64,000 nucleotides of DNA from Persicaria tinctoria (GCA_037127255.1 JBANSL010000020.1:51931098-51995097); one strand, 5' to 3'; counted from the first letter of the stretch, positions 1 through 11,370 are shown. Numbers and translations are program-made. Notes: generated by a model from the sequence alone, not told the origin.

Positions 1-1400
1 GGCCATGTGGTGCTAATGATCCGGGGAAATGAAGTACTTACCAAACTGTATTTCCACATTCCTTCTTCATAAGAATCATCACCTTTCTCTCATTGCTTTT
101 TTCAATATTATGCTTTTACTTCTCTAACCTCAGCACTGCCTTCTCGCGAGTCGCAAACATGGGTGTCATGAATGACCCTGGATACTTAGTGCTTCAGACT
201 CCTCACATTGTGTGTCCCATCTCGCCAAACTATTATCTTAGCGAGTAGGGTCGATCTACCTTTATCTCATGAGGTGATCGGATTTTTTCTCACTCATTAA
301 ATTTTCCATATATTTTCGAAACTTTCCTACCAAATTCCAATAATGATAACAACAACACAAACACCATATAATAATCTCCAAAATGTGACATCATTCTCAA
401 CATAATCCCCGGATAGGAAATGAGGTAAAGAATGGACAATATTTGGAACATGTGGAGCATAGTATATATAAAATAAGGCATAATATAGCTTTTGTGATGC
501 ATAAGCATAGGTAAGGCTATGATATAACAATATGAGCATTATATGGAAATATAAAGTCCTCCATCCTCTTATCATGCAACATGTCAAAAGCAATATCAAA
601 TTTTACCTCCTTTCATGGTTTTCAATAAAATTATGCACTTCCGTTGTGACTTCACTTTACTAGGCAATTTAATTCTATATCTCTAATGAATCCAATTTTG
701 CATCATCGAGTTCAATAAAGCTTCCATGACATTTATCAAAAAATTCAATGGGGGTCATTTTTCTTTAAACTTTGGAAAACATGCATGTAAGCACATAAAT
801 CAATAATGAATTCCAAAATAGCCATGTATAAGCAATTCAACAATTAAGCTTTAAATATGCACACATATGTCAAATATGATCAAATATGCACAAAGTAAGC
901 CCTTCCCCCACCCATACTTAAATATTACAGTGTCCTCACTGTATAAAAAATAAGGGTAAAGAAAGAAACTCACTAGACAGATGTGCAGAATGCCGGAAAT
1001 CGAGTGTAATGTTGCTGCAGAGATGGTCGACATCGATAAGGGCTGGTCGATTTCGAGGAAGCTGGTCGATGTTGACCAAGGCTACTCGAGATCGAGTAAG
1101 GTAATGCCTCCAGGGTGGTTTTCCTCGACCACAGGCTTCTTTTTGCTCAATGTTTTTGGTCGATGTCGAGTAACTTACTCGACGTCGAGTAAGTCTGCAG
1201 CTTCTTTTACCTGCAATATTCGTTAGAAAAGAAATACCCACAATATAAAAACAATGTCCAAAATCAAAAACCAAAAACAACAATGTCCAAAAATCTCAAA
1301 AACTAAATGTCTATTTACAAGCTCTAGATTTTATAGTCGCTAGGCCGACTTTCTCTGTTAAGCTCAAGGTGGCATTTGCAGAGCCCATGTAGCCTGGGCT
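1..1400 (-). mobile_element. LTR-A 3' internal (post-pol) region
   Basis: This is non-coding sequence between the integrase-tail remnant and the missing 3' LTR. It contains a TCGA-core repeat cluster at about 1027-1190 and a G-rich run on the minus strand near 905-925 (TATGGGTGGGGGAAGGGC). The same run recurs at about 7298-7316 in the second copy. No env-like protein could be read; the short frames at 290-599 are not supported by any recognisable motif. Confidence 0.6.
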
Positions 1401-1793
1401 TCAAACTCCATTTTTGTCCATGATCAGTTGTAGTCCTCCTGAATGGATCTTGTTCACAGTGAAGGGCCCCATCTTCTTCTTATTGAATTTGTTGGGAAAC
1501 CAATGATCCTTAGATTTGGTGACATAGACTTTGTCTCCATCTTGATATTCCTTAGGCTCATCATTGGAAATCCTGCATAATCGCACATACCAAGGCAAAC
1601 CTCTCCCATGTGTAGATAAATCATTGATTGAAATAGGAGAAGAAAGATCCATACCTTGGCTTACCTTCGCAGAATCGGATTTGGGAACCTCCTGTTCTGG
1701 TCCATTTCGAGTAAGGGTACTCGATATCAAGGAATTTGGCTCGTCTGGTGGACTACTGGTCGAGAAAGTGGGGTTTTGGTCGACATCGACCAA
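1401..1793 (-). pseudogene. Integrase C-terminal-like remnant of LTR-A pol
   Basis: A 130-codon minus-strand frame ends with a segment resembling the C-terminal region of plant Ty3/gypsy integrases: GDKVYVTKSK, then FPNKF, then GPFTV. Its N-terminal half holds the peptide VDVDQNP and low-complexity sequence derived from the TCGA-core repeat. The protease remnant lies directly upstream at 2040-2828, so the reverse transcriptase, RNase H and integrase catalytic core that normally sit between them have been deleted. The assignment rests on motif resemblance only. Confidence 0.5.
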
Positions 1794-2039
1794 GTTGGTC
1801 GATGTCGAGTTGTCCTCGGCTTCGAGTTGTTTGCTCGACGCTGTTGCTGTAGGTGGAGAGCTCGAGGTCTAGTCGACGTCGACCAAGGTACTCGACGTCG
1901 AATAACTCTGGTCGATTTTGACCCCATACTTGAATCCTGTCAAGGCATCCGAAAAGAAGTTAGTCAACGTCGACTTACCTTGGTCGATGTCGAGTTGACC
2001 CTCTGTGTCGTTGTTAAGAATGGCCATGATCTCCTCCAC

Positions 2040-2828
2040 CTAGGCTTCCATATCCCTCTTTTCCATCTCTTCGGGAGTCATATTTCTTACCTTAGGCTCC
2101 CTGCAAGTAATGTAACCAGCTGATATAGACTTTACCTCTTCCATGGGACCTATCTGCCTTTCAGTTTTATTGAAGGAATACTCAATTACCTCATCGCTGA
2201 TGTTGAAAGTTAGCACTCCCTTCCTTACGCTTATATTGGCATCCACCACCGCCAAGAAGAGCCTTCCTAGAATAATTGGACAAGTAGGGTCCTCCGCCAT
2301 ATCAATAACTAAGAAATCAACAGGGACGAAGAACTTACCTACTTGTACTGGCACATTGTCCACCATGCCTGTTGGGATGACCACCGTGTTGTTTTCCATA
2401 TAAAGCTTAGCATCCACAGGCTCTAGGGCACCTATCTTAATCTTGGACCATATTGATAGAGGCATTATACTTACACTGGCTCCAAGATCACATAAAGCAT
2501 TAAATCGATATTGACCAAATCCAATAGTTATAGCAAACTTACCTGGATCTGGACTTTTCTCTAGTACGTCCATTTGGCTGCACTCCTCTACGATCTCAGC
2601 CATTGATCGCTTCTTGCTTAGAATCTCCTTTAGGGAACTTGACGTATGATGACATCTCATTCGGAGCTTCTGTGAATGGTATGGTGACATTGAGTCTCTG
2701 AAGCATCTTGATGAAGCGCTGGAACTTCTTTTCTGCTGGATCCTTTGGAGATTTTGTCGGGAAAGACATCTTTTTCTTCGTCGGAGGTGCTGAAGGTTGG
2801 TCGACGTCGAGTACAGGTTTTTCGACAT
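2040..2828 (-). pseudogene. Retroviral-type aspartic protease remnant of LTR-A
   Basis: The frame contains the catalytic-site signature CDLGASVSIMPLSI (DLGA in place of the common D-T/S-G-A), followed by the flap-like stretch MVDNVPVQVG and the second protease block CPIILGRLFL. This order is typical of Ty3/gypsy proteases that mature the Gag-Pol polyprotein. About 55 codons at the C-terminal side are charged and lead into TCGA-repeat sequence, and no reverse transcriptase follows. The frame overlaps the upstream gag frame (2596-3516) by about 230 bases in another phase, which indicates a frameshift between gag and protease. A remnant, not an active enzyme. Confidence 0.75.
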
Positions 2829-3516
2829 CGAGTTGGTGCTGGTCGATGTCGACTACAGTGGTCGACTTCGGCTTGGGTTGCACATTCTGGTCGACATCGA
2901 GTTGATGCTGGTCGATGTCGAGTAAGTTTTGGTTGATGTCGACTGGCTTGCTCGATGTTGAGTTGTCTGTTGCGTCATTCTCCTCTATATTCTGATCGGT
3001 TGTTTGCATCTGTCGCCCGCTCCTTAGATTCATTGCATCTACTTGCCTCGCAGATTTGCCCTTAGGGTTGGGCTCAGAAGATCCAGGGAGGGTACCTGAC
3101 TGTCTGGGGACGCCTGCTGCTAGCTGGCCAATCTGTGTGTCAATCGATTTCCTCCAGATATCGATTTTCCCAAGCCTAGAGTTGACACCATGCATCTGAG
3201 TGTAGATGGAATTGATGGACTGCTTGATGTCTGAATGATTCCTCCGCATCTCCCCAAGGATAGTCTGCAGGTCATCCTTCTTTCCTTCTCTGTCAGGGTG
3301 ACTAGGTGCTCTGTAGGGAGGGGGATTCTGATGCTGGGGCTGGCAATAGTAGCTCCAGTTTTGATTCTGATGCGGCCCTGAGTAATATCCCCCCGCATGC
3401 TTGGCGTGGAGTGTATCCAAGATACTCATAGTTGGTGTAGTTGTTGATCTGGTCCTTAGTAGGCGCATCCAGGCTGTTGAAGATGATCTCCTAGATGACG
3501 TAGGGCGACTGGCCAT
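2596..3516 (-). pseudogene. gag C-terminal part of LTR-A with heptapeptide repeats
   Basis: A 306-codon minus-strand frame with no stop. The N-terminal third is disordered and rich in Q, N, P and Y. Next comes a conserved gag-like stretch (GKIDIWRKSIDTQIGQLA), then a low-complexity region in which the unit [V/L]-D-[I/V]-D-Q-x-x repeats: VDINQNL, LDIDQHQ, LDVDQNV, VDIDQHQ, LDVEKPV, LDVDQPS. These heptads are the translation of the 21-bp TCGA-core repeat at about 2801-2970. The C-terminal part (KKFQRFIKMLQRLNVTIPF) is typical of the segment just upstream of protease in Athila/Tat elements. It is not intact with the gag core at 3491-4036, which lies in other frames. Confidence 0.65.
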
Positions 3517-4036
3517 GAGTAGGACAGGAATTCAGAAGCCTCTTGTAGCGCTCCCAGACTTGTGCTAGTGGTTCCCCTGGCTTTTGTCTGAAAGCCATGA
3601 TTTGTTGTTTGAGGGTAGGTGTCTTTGCAGGAGGAAAGAACTTGTTGAGGAACAGGTCTTGTAGCTCATTCCAAGTGCGAATTGATCCTGCAGGCAATCC
3701 TTCTAGCCATTGTTAGGCTATTCCTTCAAGGGACCAACGAAAAGCCTTTAGTTTTAGATATTCCAAATTAGCACCATCAGCTATGGCTTCGCATAAGTCT
3801 ATAAAAGTGGTGACATACTCTAAGGGACTTTCATTTATTCTTCCCCTAAATTGACTCCTTCTAATTTTAGTAATAAAAGAAGGACGAATTTCAAAGTTAA
3901 TAGCGGGAAGAATGATCGCTGATTCTGGAACTTCCAAAGTAGGATGCAGATATTCCTTTGCATTGGCTGGGATGTGCCCAACCCGCTCCTCAAGTTCCCT
4001 TCTTGCATTGATCTCGCGATCTACCTTTGCCCCCAC
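3491..4036 (-). pseudogene. gag core (retrotransposon gag domain) of LTR-A, broken
   Basis: Two consecutive minus-strand frames (4036-3713 and 3697-3491) carry the retrotransposon gag (capsid-like) domain. The first has RINESPLEYVTTFIDLCEAI; the second has the hallmark TWNELQDLFLNKFFPP followed by FRQKPGEPLAQVWERYKRLL. A stop just after 3713 separates them. Gag would form the cytoplasmic virus-like particle that packages element RNA. The break and the missing pol make it a relic. Confidence 0.75.
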
Positions 4037-4370
4037 CGCTGCTGAATCTGTGCATATTCCGCCTCTCGTCGAGCGTGTTCAGCTTCTCTGGTGGTGAATG
4101 CCTCAATTTGTTGGCGGAGTTGCTCAAGCTCCTGTGCAGGTGTGAGCTGGCCTGCATTCTTGTTGTCGGATGTCGACATAAGTCTTCTCCTAAGCCTTTG
4201 CTAAAGATGGAAGAAACGTTCGGGCTCGAGAATTGGGTCTATGGGTGTGCGATCAGTTCTTCGCATGCATCTGAAAAACAAAAGCAAAAAGAAACAAGTA
4301 AAAAGAAACTAAAAAGCAAAAACAAATATAAAGAAGAGAAAAAGAACTAAAAAGGACGCGATTGATTGCT

Positions 4371-4388
4371 TCCCCGGCAACGGCGCCA
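4371..4388 (-). other. Primer-binding site, tRNA-Asp type (LTR-A)
   Basis: The minus strand reads TGGCGCCGTTGCCGGGGA, complementary to the 3' end of plant tRNA-Asp. It lies six bases inside the LTR end (4395). This is the usual primer site of Athila/Tat lineage elements and fixes the element's direction as minus. Confidence 0.85.
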
Positions 4389-5254
4389 ATTTGTTGTTGC
4401 AAGAGGATGGTCAAGTATGAAAATATAAATAAATATAAAAGCAAATTGACTCCCTGTCTCAGCAAATAAATACAAGACTTCCTCCCGTTGTAGTAGAAGG
4501 CAGTCAGGATCGATCCACGAGGAAGCATGTCAGCGCCCGCCTATTCAGTTCCAGATCTCCGCAGAATTTCGACGAAACAACTCGAAATCGACCAACACTG
4601 TCGACCAAAAATAGAAAGCAAACCAAGCAGAAACAAAAACCAAACAAAAGAACTCGACCTCGACAAAACCTTCCTCGACGTCGACCAAAACTGTTCGAAA
4701 TCGACTAAACACAGAAACTAAAATTTGAAACTTTTCGCAACACAGAACACGAAATTGATGAAATAAATCAATAAACTAAAGACTTCCAAGATTAGGGTTT
4801 CAACACCACAACGATAACCATATAAAATAACACATAAAGGCATAAAAGATCATGCTTTTCATCAAATAACTTTCGTTATTAACAAATAGGAAAATAGAGG
4901 CTTTCGCATAAACCCTAATTGTTACTAACCCTTTTTCACATAATTAACCCAAGTTGTATTAAGATCACTTCCACTTCAATAACACAAACAAGGATCACCT
5001 TCAACTTTTGCAAAAGAATCATGCTCGTAGGGATAGAAGACGAAATTGCATTAAAAGCTTGTACCTTTACCGCATCACCTTACATGGCTTCCGTCGGGCT
5101 CACCCCGACCCTAGAAGTTGGGTGACTACTCGCTCTTCATCATCAATAGACTCATCAATAATAAAAGGAAATAACTTTGCATTAAATAAACTAAAGAGAG
5201 CTTACAACCGATCGAAGCCAAATCCTGCTCTCGCCTTCCCCAACCTCAATCGCC

Positions 5255-5260
<6 letters not shown>

Positions 5261-5322
<62 letters not shown>
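5261..5322. repeat. (CT)n microsatellite in the LTR-A leader
   Basis: About 31 CT dinucleotides; (GA)n on the transcribed minus strand, roughly 55 bases downstream of the LTR TATA box. The related solo LTR at 56818-56836 has only a short impure GA run, so the tract expanded in this copy. It produces spurious Leu-Ser and Arg-Glu frames. Confidence 0.9.
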
Positions 5323-5325
<3 letters not shown>

Positions 5326-5599
5326 ATGTAAATAATTGTAACTTGAATTGAATGAATAGAAATCAGCACCTAAGGCTCTATTTATAGGCTTCATTCCCTA
5401 GATAATTAGGAAAGAAACTCTATCTCTATCTATCTAAATACTTAAGATAAAAACTTGGAAATAAAGGAAACGAATCAACTAGGACTATATCTAATGTAGA
5501 TAAATATCTTCTCTTGACTTGATAGATCTTGATAGAATTTGATCTTGTGGATATCTCCATTGGATTCGGGATAGAACCTTACCAAAAACTCGGACTAAA

Positions 5600-5960
5600 T
5601 CGATTTCGGCCACTGTGGGTCCAGTCGATATCGACTAGTGTTACTCGATATCGAGCTGGCATTTTCTCAGCTCACTTCAGCAAATCGATCACCGCCCCAG
5701 GAGTAGATGTCGACTTGGTGGAACTCGATATCGAGTAGGTTAACTCGATATCGACCAACGTCTTCCTTCTTCAGATTTCTTGGGCCGACTTCTGGAATCT
5801 TGACTCGATATGGGTACTCGATATCGATTTGAGGTAGTCGATATCGACCAACTTCTTCTCAGCTTCCTTGATTCTGGCTTCTTTAGTGGAAATCGACTGC
5901 TTTACTCGAAATCGACTAAGCTTGGTCGAAATCGACCAAATGGTGTCGAGTCGATTTTCT
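5600..5960. repeat. TCGATATCGA palindromic repeat cluster in LTR-A
   Basis: Cores at about 5625, 5645, 5685, 5704, 5725, 5745, 5805, 5838, 5906, 5926 and 5946. Spacing is about 20 bp or twice that, with degenerate cores in some gaps. Most cores here carry the central TA or AA dinucleotide. Confidence 0.75.
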
Positions 5961-7425
5961 CGTTTCCAGCTCGATTTGTCTTGGTTCCGATACTCCTTGA
6001 CCTTGGACTTTCTGTAGTTGACTTCGAGCTTTTCCTCCTTTCTCTGAACTGTTGTAAATTGCCTTGATTTCTGCGAAATTAAACAAAAACTGGTGTAGAT
6101 TCCATAATTTGGCAAATAAGCATAAACTACATAGATTCTGTACTATTCTAACCCAAATGTATAAAATGTATGCATAAAATGATGTAAAAGATAGTATAGA
6201 ACATGGGAAATTAAGTTCACAACATGCCACAAATCCATGTATGTGCAATAAAAGAAACTTCATACAAAAAAGGAGGGTTATGCAAAAACAATTCATATGT
6301 GACAGAGCAACAATAATCAAGAGGACTTTAATTTAAGCTCATGGTGAAGAAAAGGTAAAAGGTAAAGTGGTGGGCTATATTTGGGCAATGTGGTGCTAAA
6401 TCCGGGGAGAATTCCTCAAACTTGCTTTCTTGCTTTGATGCACTTTCTCCCTTCATATGATATTCTACATCACTCATCCTCTCATAATTCACTCTTTTCT
6501 TTTTTTTACTTATGTGCTTTTACCTCTCTAACCTCAGCACTGCCTTCTCGCGAGTCGCAAACATGGGTGTCATGAATGGCCCCAGATACTTAGTGCTTCA
6601 GACTTCTCACCTTGGTGTACCATCCTGCTGAACTATTATCTCGACGCAGGCAGAGTCGATCTACCTTGATCTCCCGAGGTGATCGGATTTTCTTTCACTC
6701 ATTAAATTTTCCATACATTTTCAATTTCCTGCGAAACTCCAATAATGATAATAACAACACAGCAATCATATAATAGTCTCCATAATGTGACATCATTCTC
6801 AACATAATTCCCGGATAGGAAACAAGGTAAATAATGGGCAATATTTAGATCATGTGGAGCAAAATATGAAATAAGGCTCAATATGGCTTTTGTGATACAT
6901 AAGCATAGGTAAGGCTTGGAATATCAAAATATGAGCATTATATGGAAAATATAAAGTCCTTCATCCTCTTATCATGCAATATGTCAAAAGCAATTTCAAA
7001 TTTTACCTCCTTTCATGGTTTTCAAGAAAATATGCACTTCATTGTGACTTTCCTTTACTAGGCAATTTCATGCTATATATCTAATGAATCTAATTTTACA
7101 TCGTCGAGTTCAATTAAAGCTTTCATGACACTAATCAGAATTTTTTCAATGGGGTGATTTTTATACACTTTGGAAAACAAACATATAAGCACATAAATGA
7201 AATATGAAATCCAAAATAGCCATGTATAAGCAATTCGAGAAATAAACTTAAAAGTATGCACAAATAATGTCAAATAATTCAAATATGCATAAAGTAAGCC
7301 CTTTCTCCACCCCATACTTAAAGTTTACAGTGTCCTCACTATATAAAAACAAGGGTAAAGAAAGAAACTCACTAGACAAATGTGCAGGACGTCAGAATCG
7401 AGTGCAAATGTTGCTGCAGAAGTGG

Positions 7426-7765
7426 TCGACATCGAGCAGACTATTCGACGTCGACTAGGTCTACTCGATATCGAGTAAGGTTGAACCTCAGGATGGCCTT
7501 TCTCCTCGACAATAGGTTCGTTTCTCGTTATGGGTGGTCGACGTCGAGTAAACTACTCGACGTCGAGTACTTCTGTGTACTCGAGCTCGGTTACTCTTTG
7601 GACTCGATATGTGTACTCGACGTCGACTAGAACTCCTCGACGTGGAGTGAAATTTGCCTTCTCAAGTGGATGCTCTGATTTCGACTTGGATGTACTCGAC
7701 GTGGACTAAAGTACTCGACGTGGACTAAAGTACTCGACGTCAACTAAAGTACTCGACGTCGAGTA
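7426..7765. repeat. TCGACGTCGA palindromic repeat cluster at the truncated LTR/internal junction
   Basis: Cores at about 7426, 7445, 7465, 7506, 7538, 7557, 7604, 7637, 7696, 7715, 7734 and 7753. The last four form an almost exact 19-bp tandem. The central dinucleotide is mainly CG here. This cluster is where sequence homologous to the LTR start (8157 to about 7770) passes directly into 3' internal sequence. Confidence 0.75.
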
Positions 7766-8157
7766 GAATTGTCAGCTTTCAGCATTCTGCTCCGTTCTTG
7801 AAACGCACTTTCCCGAGTCTTTGTTCATCTGATTGATGCAAATGAGTATGCGTTGGAAAGCTATTTTCGAGGGCTTCAATTCACTTGAAGACATCAAAAC
7901 TTGATTCAGAATGATGAATGGCGAAAAGTGGGCTTTTTTTTGGCTGCACCATCCTTAGTTTCTTCATGACTTTCCTTTAAGCTCTAAAGTGCGTCCGATT
8001 TCTGCGAAATTAAACAAGAACTACTGTAGATCTCCATAATTGGCAAATAAGCATAAAATACATAGATTATGTACTATTCTAACCCAAATGTATGAAATGT
8101 ATACAGAAATCGATATAAAAGTAAACGTATAACATGGTGAATTAGGCTCATATCAAC
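7766..8157 (-). repeat. Truncated LTR-A, 5' part only
   Basis: On the minus strand it starts TGATATGAGCCTAATTCACC and follows the solo LTR-A at 55797 for about 390 bases, as far as the TCGA cluster. The remaining 1.4 kb of the LTR is missing. Confidence 0.75.
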
Positions 8158-8955
8158 CACAACGAACCTTGATGGTAGAAACAAGACCCAACCTGCATTC
8201 AAAAGTAAGCTTACTCAGTTAAACACTAATCAATCCAGCAAAAATAAGTGATTTAAGTATACAGGGCATGGTTTTCACAAAAACATTATTTTTTTACAAG
8301 TTTCATTTTGACATCTAATTTTCCTAAAAAATCAACCAAATGTCACCTTTAAAATATCATGTATTCATGATTAAAAAGATCTATCATTATATATGCTAAC
8401 TACTGCTGAATGTTGAAGATTTGCACTCAAAGGGCATAAGCTTTGGTTTGGAATTGGGGTACTTCATTCTCCAGGATTAAACTGCCAACTCGACAAGGGA
8501 TTAAATCATAAAATATAAAAGGGTTTGTAATTTTTCGTTTCCTTCTCCCAAAAAGCTAAAAAATAGACCCAACAATCGCAATCCTTTGATCACATTCTAG
8601 AAGCCACATTAAATATGAAAAAAATATCAATAAGCTTTTTATTTTAAAGTTGCATTGTTCAACTATGACAGAACATGAAGAAACTATTTTAATTCGCCAA
8701 TAATCTACCTTTACTAAACAAAACCATTTTTTATACTACTCCAATTTATCATCTTGTTGAAGTCTTTATAAAATAATGCGGCTTTTGAATGGCTAACATG
8801 GCCATGCTCATCATGCAAAACCACAACGAAGATTGAACCTCTATATATCATGTGAGATTATACAAGACAAAACTCAAAGCTATGTAGGGAGAATACTTAC
8901 TGATACAGATGCAAATGCAGAAGGAAGAACTGTGAGTGAACATTCACATATTAGA
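8158..8955. other. AT-rich intergenic sequence, no gene seen
   Basis: No frame with recognisable protein similarity, no RNA gene and no clear repeat. Confidence 0.5.
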
Positions 8956-8994
8956 TTAACTTTCTCCTTGACAGAGTGAATGACTTCTCCCTAT

Positions 8995-9325
8995 AGTCCA
9001 GGATTGCAACCAAGAACACGCAACACACTCAGCCCATGCATAATAGCAATACATAATAATTGACAGTGGCAAAAACCAGCAATAAGCAGCAGCAAAAAAA
9101 CTCAGCCCATGTACAACAACAATAATCAGCAATATATAGCGGTTAAAAACAACAAAAACCGGCAACAATAGAAAAGAAAAAAGATTTTATTTGAGCCCAT
9201 GTACAACAGCAATAAACAGTAGAAGAAAAAAAATAACATATTGTATCTAAGCCCATGTACAGCAGGAATAACTAGCAGCAAAAATCAACAATAATAAACA
9301 GTAGAAAAAAAAATGCAATTTGAAT
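8995..9325. repeat. Degenerate tandem repeat around AGCCCATGTACA
   Basis: The motif AGCCCATG(T/C)A recurs at about 9027, 9104, 9196 and 9250, each followed by CAACA/CAATAA/CAGCA-rich sequence. Units are roughly 50-90 bp and strongly diverged. The 62-70-codon frames here are chance products. Confidence 0.6.
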
Positions 9326-10130
9326 GAAACTGAATTTTTGAAAATTTAACAATTTTGTTGAATTGTTCTTATTACAATGAATTTGTGTTTTCTTCCTAGT
9401 TACCATTTCACCTCTGCCTTCAATAGAGAATTTAGGAAACTCAGATTTTAGCGATTAGATATTAAAGCTCAGATTTTTCAACACAAATATATTACCTGTA
9501 TTTGTCATTTTGAGGAATGGATGTGTTTGTCTGGTGGAGGTAAAACAACAAAGGAGGATCTATAAAAGAGCAAATTCTACAAATTTCCATTAGCATTGAC
9601 TGACTCACCGACAATATCAGTTTATACAATCTGTGGTGAAAGAATGCAAAGCTATACAATAGTAATCGCAAAACCAAAGAGATACATTAATTTCAAAGTA
9701 TATGTTTTACAAAGCTTACACTTGAGCTTATAATTGCTTATGTAATTATAAGCTTTCTTAGTATCATGCTATCAACACTTTATCATGGATGGACTTGAAT
9801 GCTCAGTATGTGAATTTGTCTAATTTACAACTGAAATCCTAAAAAAAAAATTCTTAATTGGTAAGACAATTATTTTGTAAAACTAAAACAAAAGTGTAGC
9901 ACAAAGCAAAAAATCTTATGCACCATTAATTAATCTGGCCATGTTTTATATTGTTCCCCGCATAATAAATTTTCCCTTTAATCAATTTTTTTGCCTTGAA
10001 GCTTGAAAGGGGTCAACTGCTCAAAGTACCCTCTTATTTAGTAAGGAGATGTAAGCAAATTTCTACAATCTAGAGGAGCAACAACCTAATTCCAATCTTC
10101 AATTTAAAGGCCATAACCCTTAATTACAAG
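9326..10130. other. AT-rich intergenic sequence, no gene seen
   Basis: No supported coding frame or RNA gene. A short segment on the minus strand (about 9490-9660) reads through as a frame but has no recognisable motif. Confidence 0.4.
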
Positions 10131-10320
10131 ACCCTAATCCTGAATTTCAATTTGAAATCTCCAATCCTCAATTTCAAGTCCCTATTCGTGCACCGTTTCT
10201 AAAAGCATAGCCTTGACAAGTAAAGTTAAAAATCACAATCCTCAATTTCAAGTCCATAAAGCTCATTTTCAAGTCTCCACTCCTCAATTTCAAGACCAAA
10301 ATTCTCAATTGAACATTCAC
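10131..10320. repeat. Short interspersed repeat of TCCTCAATTTCAAG
   Basis: The phrase CTCAATTTCAAG or close variants occurs at least five times between about 10160 and 10300. Related CCTCAATTGA phrases continue to about 10770. Confidence 0.55.
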
Positions 10321-10834
10321 TATGATTTCAAACTTATTAAAAACAGTGACCCAAGGAGATAGAGAAAACCCTCAACAACGATGAAAGGGCCACAAATTAA
10401 TCACACCGAACAATTAGTAAAGCCTCAAATCAGAAAGATAACCTAAAATAGTAGATAACCAAAAACAAATCCTCAACTGACCATGATACCAAAATCTTTT
10501 ACAAGGAATCCTCAATTGAGCACTCAAGCACTGCAAGCTTATTTGAGGATACTCTTTTACACGATAACAATTGAGGGCAATACTAAATACCATAATCTTT
10601 TGTATAGAATCCTCAATTGAACAATTAGGAAGCCTTGCTGTATATTTTCAAGGGTGATTGCTACCAATGAGATTTTGTTATTCAGATTTTGAAGTGCACA
10701 TTAGTTTATCGTTAGCCCTTACTACTAACTGGACATTGATGATGGATCCATCTTTTACACGGAATCCTCAATTGAGCATCCACTCAAACACTAATAAAAA
10801 AGATAACCTAAAATAAAGTTGAGTAATAAACTCC

Positions 10835-11015
10835 GAAAACCCTAAAATCAGGCAAATAGCGAAATTTAAAACCCTAAAATATAGCAATCAAATAGCGGAA
10901 TTTCTAACCCTAAAATCGAGCAGTCAAATAGAGAAATTTAGCAAGTTGAAATCAAATATCGAAATTTAAAACCCTAAAATCGAGCAATCAAATAGCTAAA
11001 TTTAGCAAGTTAATG
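10835..11015. repeat. Telo-box-containing tandem repeat (AAACCCTAA)
   Basis: AAACCCTAA or AACCCTAAA at about 10837, 10868, 10905 and 10968, embedded in a repeated phrase CGAGCAATCAAATAGCGAAA. The spacing is 31-63 bp. Telo-boxes are known cis elements near the 5' end of many plant housekeeping genes; here they may lie in the first intron of the possible minus-strand transcript that starts near 11350. Confidence 0.5.
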
Positions 11016-11370
11016 CAACTCACCAACGGGGCGGAGATCAGGAAAGGAGGTGGAAAGTGTGGACTAACCTTAAAGTTGGCAAGGACGGCTGGTGGTGGCG
11101 CAATCAAGACCCTGTGGGTCACCTGAGGACTCGGCTACGATGCGACCCGGCGACTCGACAACGATGCGGAGAGCGGCAGAGAGAGGGCTCCAGAAATCAG
11201 GATATGGAAAGGCAGCGTGGTCAATTAGAAAGGAGGAGGAAGTGTCGAACTTGAGGAAGCAGGAGGTGGAAAATTATCAACCGAAAGGAGGAGGTGGCAA
11301 AACGAAGAACGAAGTGGAGGAAGCAAAAGGTGGAGAAAGGTAGAACGAAGCCAACCGTTTATATAAAATT
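11016..11370 (-). promoter_or_regulatory. Possible minus-strand promoter and untranslated first exon
   Basis: The minus strand shows a TATA-like TTATATAAACGG at about 11355-11366, then a pyrimidine-rich leader full of CTCC/TTCC runs, then a splice-donor-like G|GTGAGT near 11021. This layout resembles a plant promoter and 5' leader. No downstream coding exon was recognised, so it could be the start of a non-coding transcript, a decayed gene or part of an unrecognised transposon. Confidence 0.3.

Larger units (their letters stand above)
4395..6224 (-). repeat. LTR-A long terminal repeat (1.83 kb)
   Basis: On the minus strand it starts TGTTGTGAAC and ends TTGCAACA, immediately before the primer-binding site. 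It matches the solo LTR at 55797-57740 and the truncated start at 8157. It contains a TATA box on the minus strand (TATAAATAG, about 5376-5384), a (GA)n leader microsatellite just downstream and a TCGATATCGA cluster at about 5600-5960. Confidence 0.8.
1..8157 (-). mobile_element. Decayed Ty3/gypsy (Athila/Tat-like) LTR retrotransposon complex, family LTR-A
   Basis: Read on the minus strand, this is a truncated LTR start (8157 to about 7770), a 3' internal segment (about 7760-6225), a full LTR (6224-4395), a primer-binding site (4388-4371), gag (4036-2829), a protease remnant, an integrase-tail remnant and a second copy of the 3' internal segment running off the window at base 1. The two 3' internal copies (1-1220 and about 6370-7450) share long stretches, for example the run containing the sequence CTCGCGAGTCGC at about 140 and 6547. 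One LTR therefore serves as the 3' end of one copy and the 5' end of the next. Reverse transcriptase and RNase H are absent and all frames are broken, so it cannot move by itself. The lineage is inferred from the primer site and gag/protease style. Confidence 0.8.

Noticed and set aside
290..599. Overlapping small minus-strand frames as an env-like gene
   Set aside because: Hydrophobic by AT composition, no motif, and not kept in the second copy of the same region (6700-7000).
5191..5394. Arg-Glu and Leu-Ser repeat proteins
   Set aside because: Translation of the (CT)n microsatellite.
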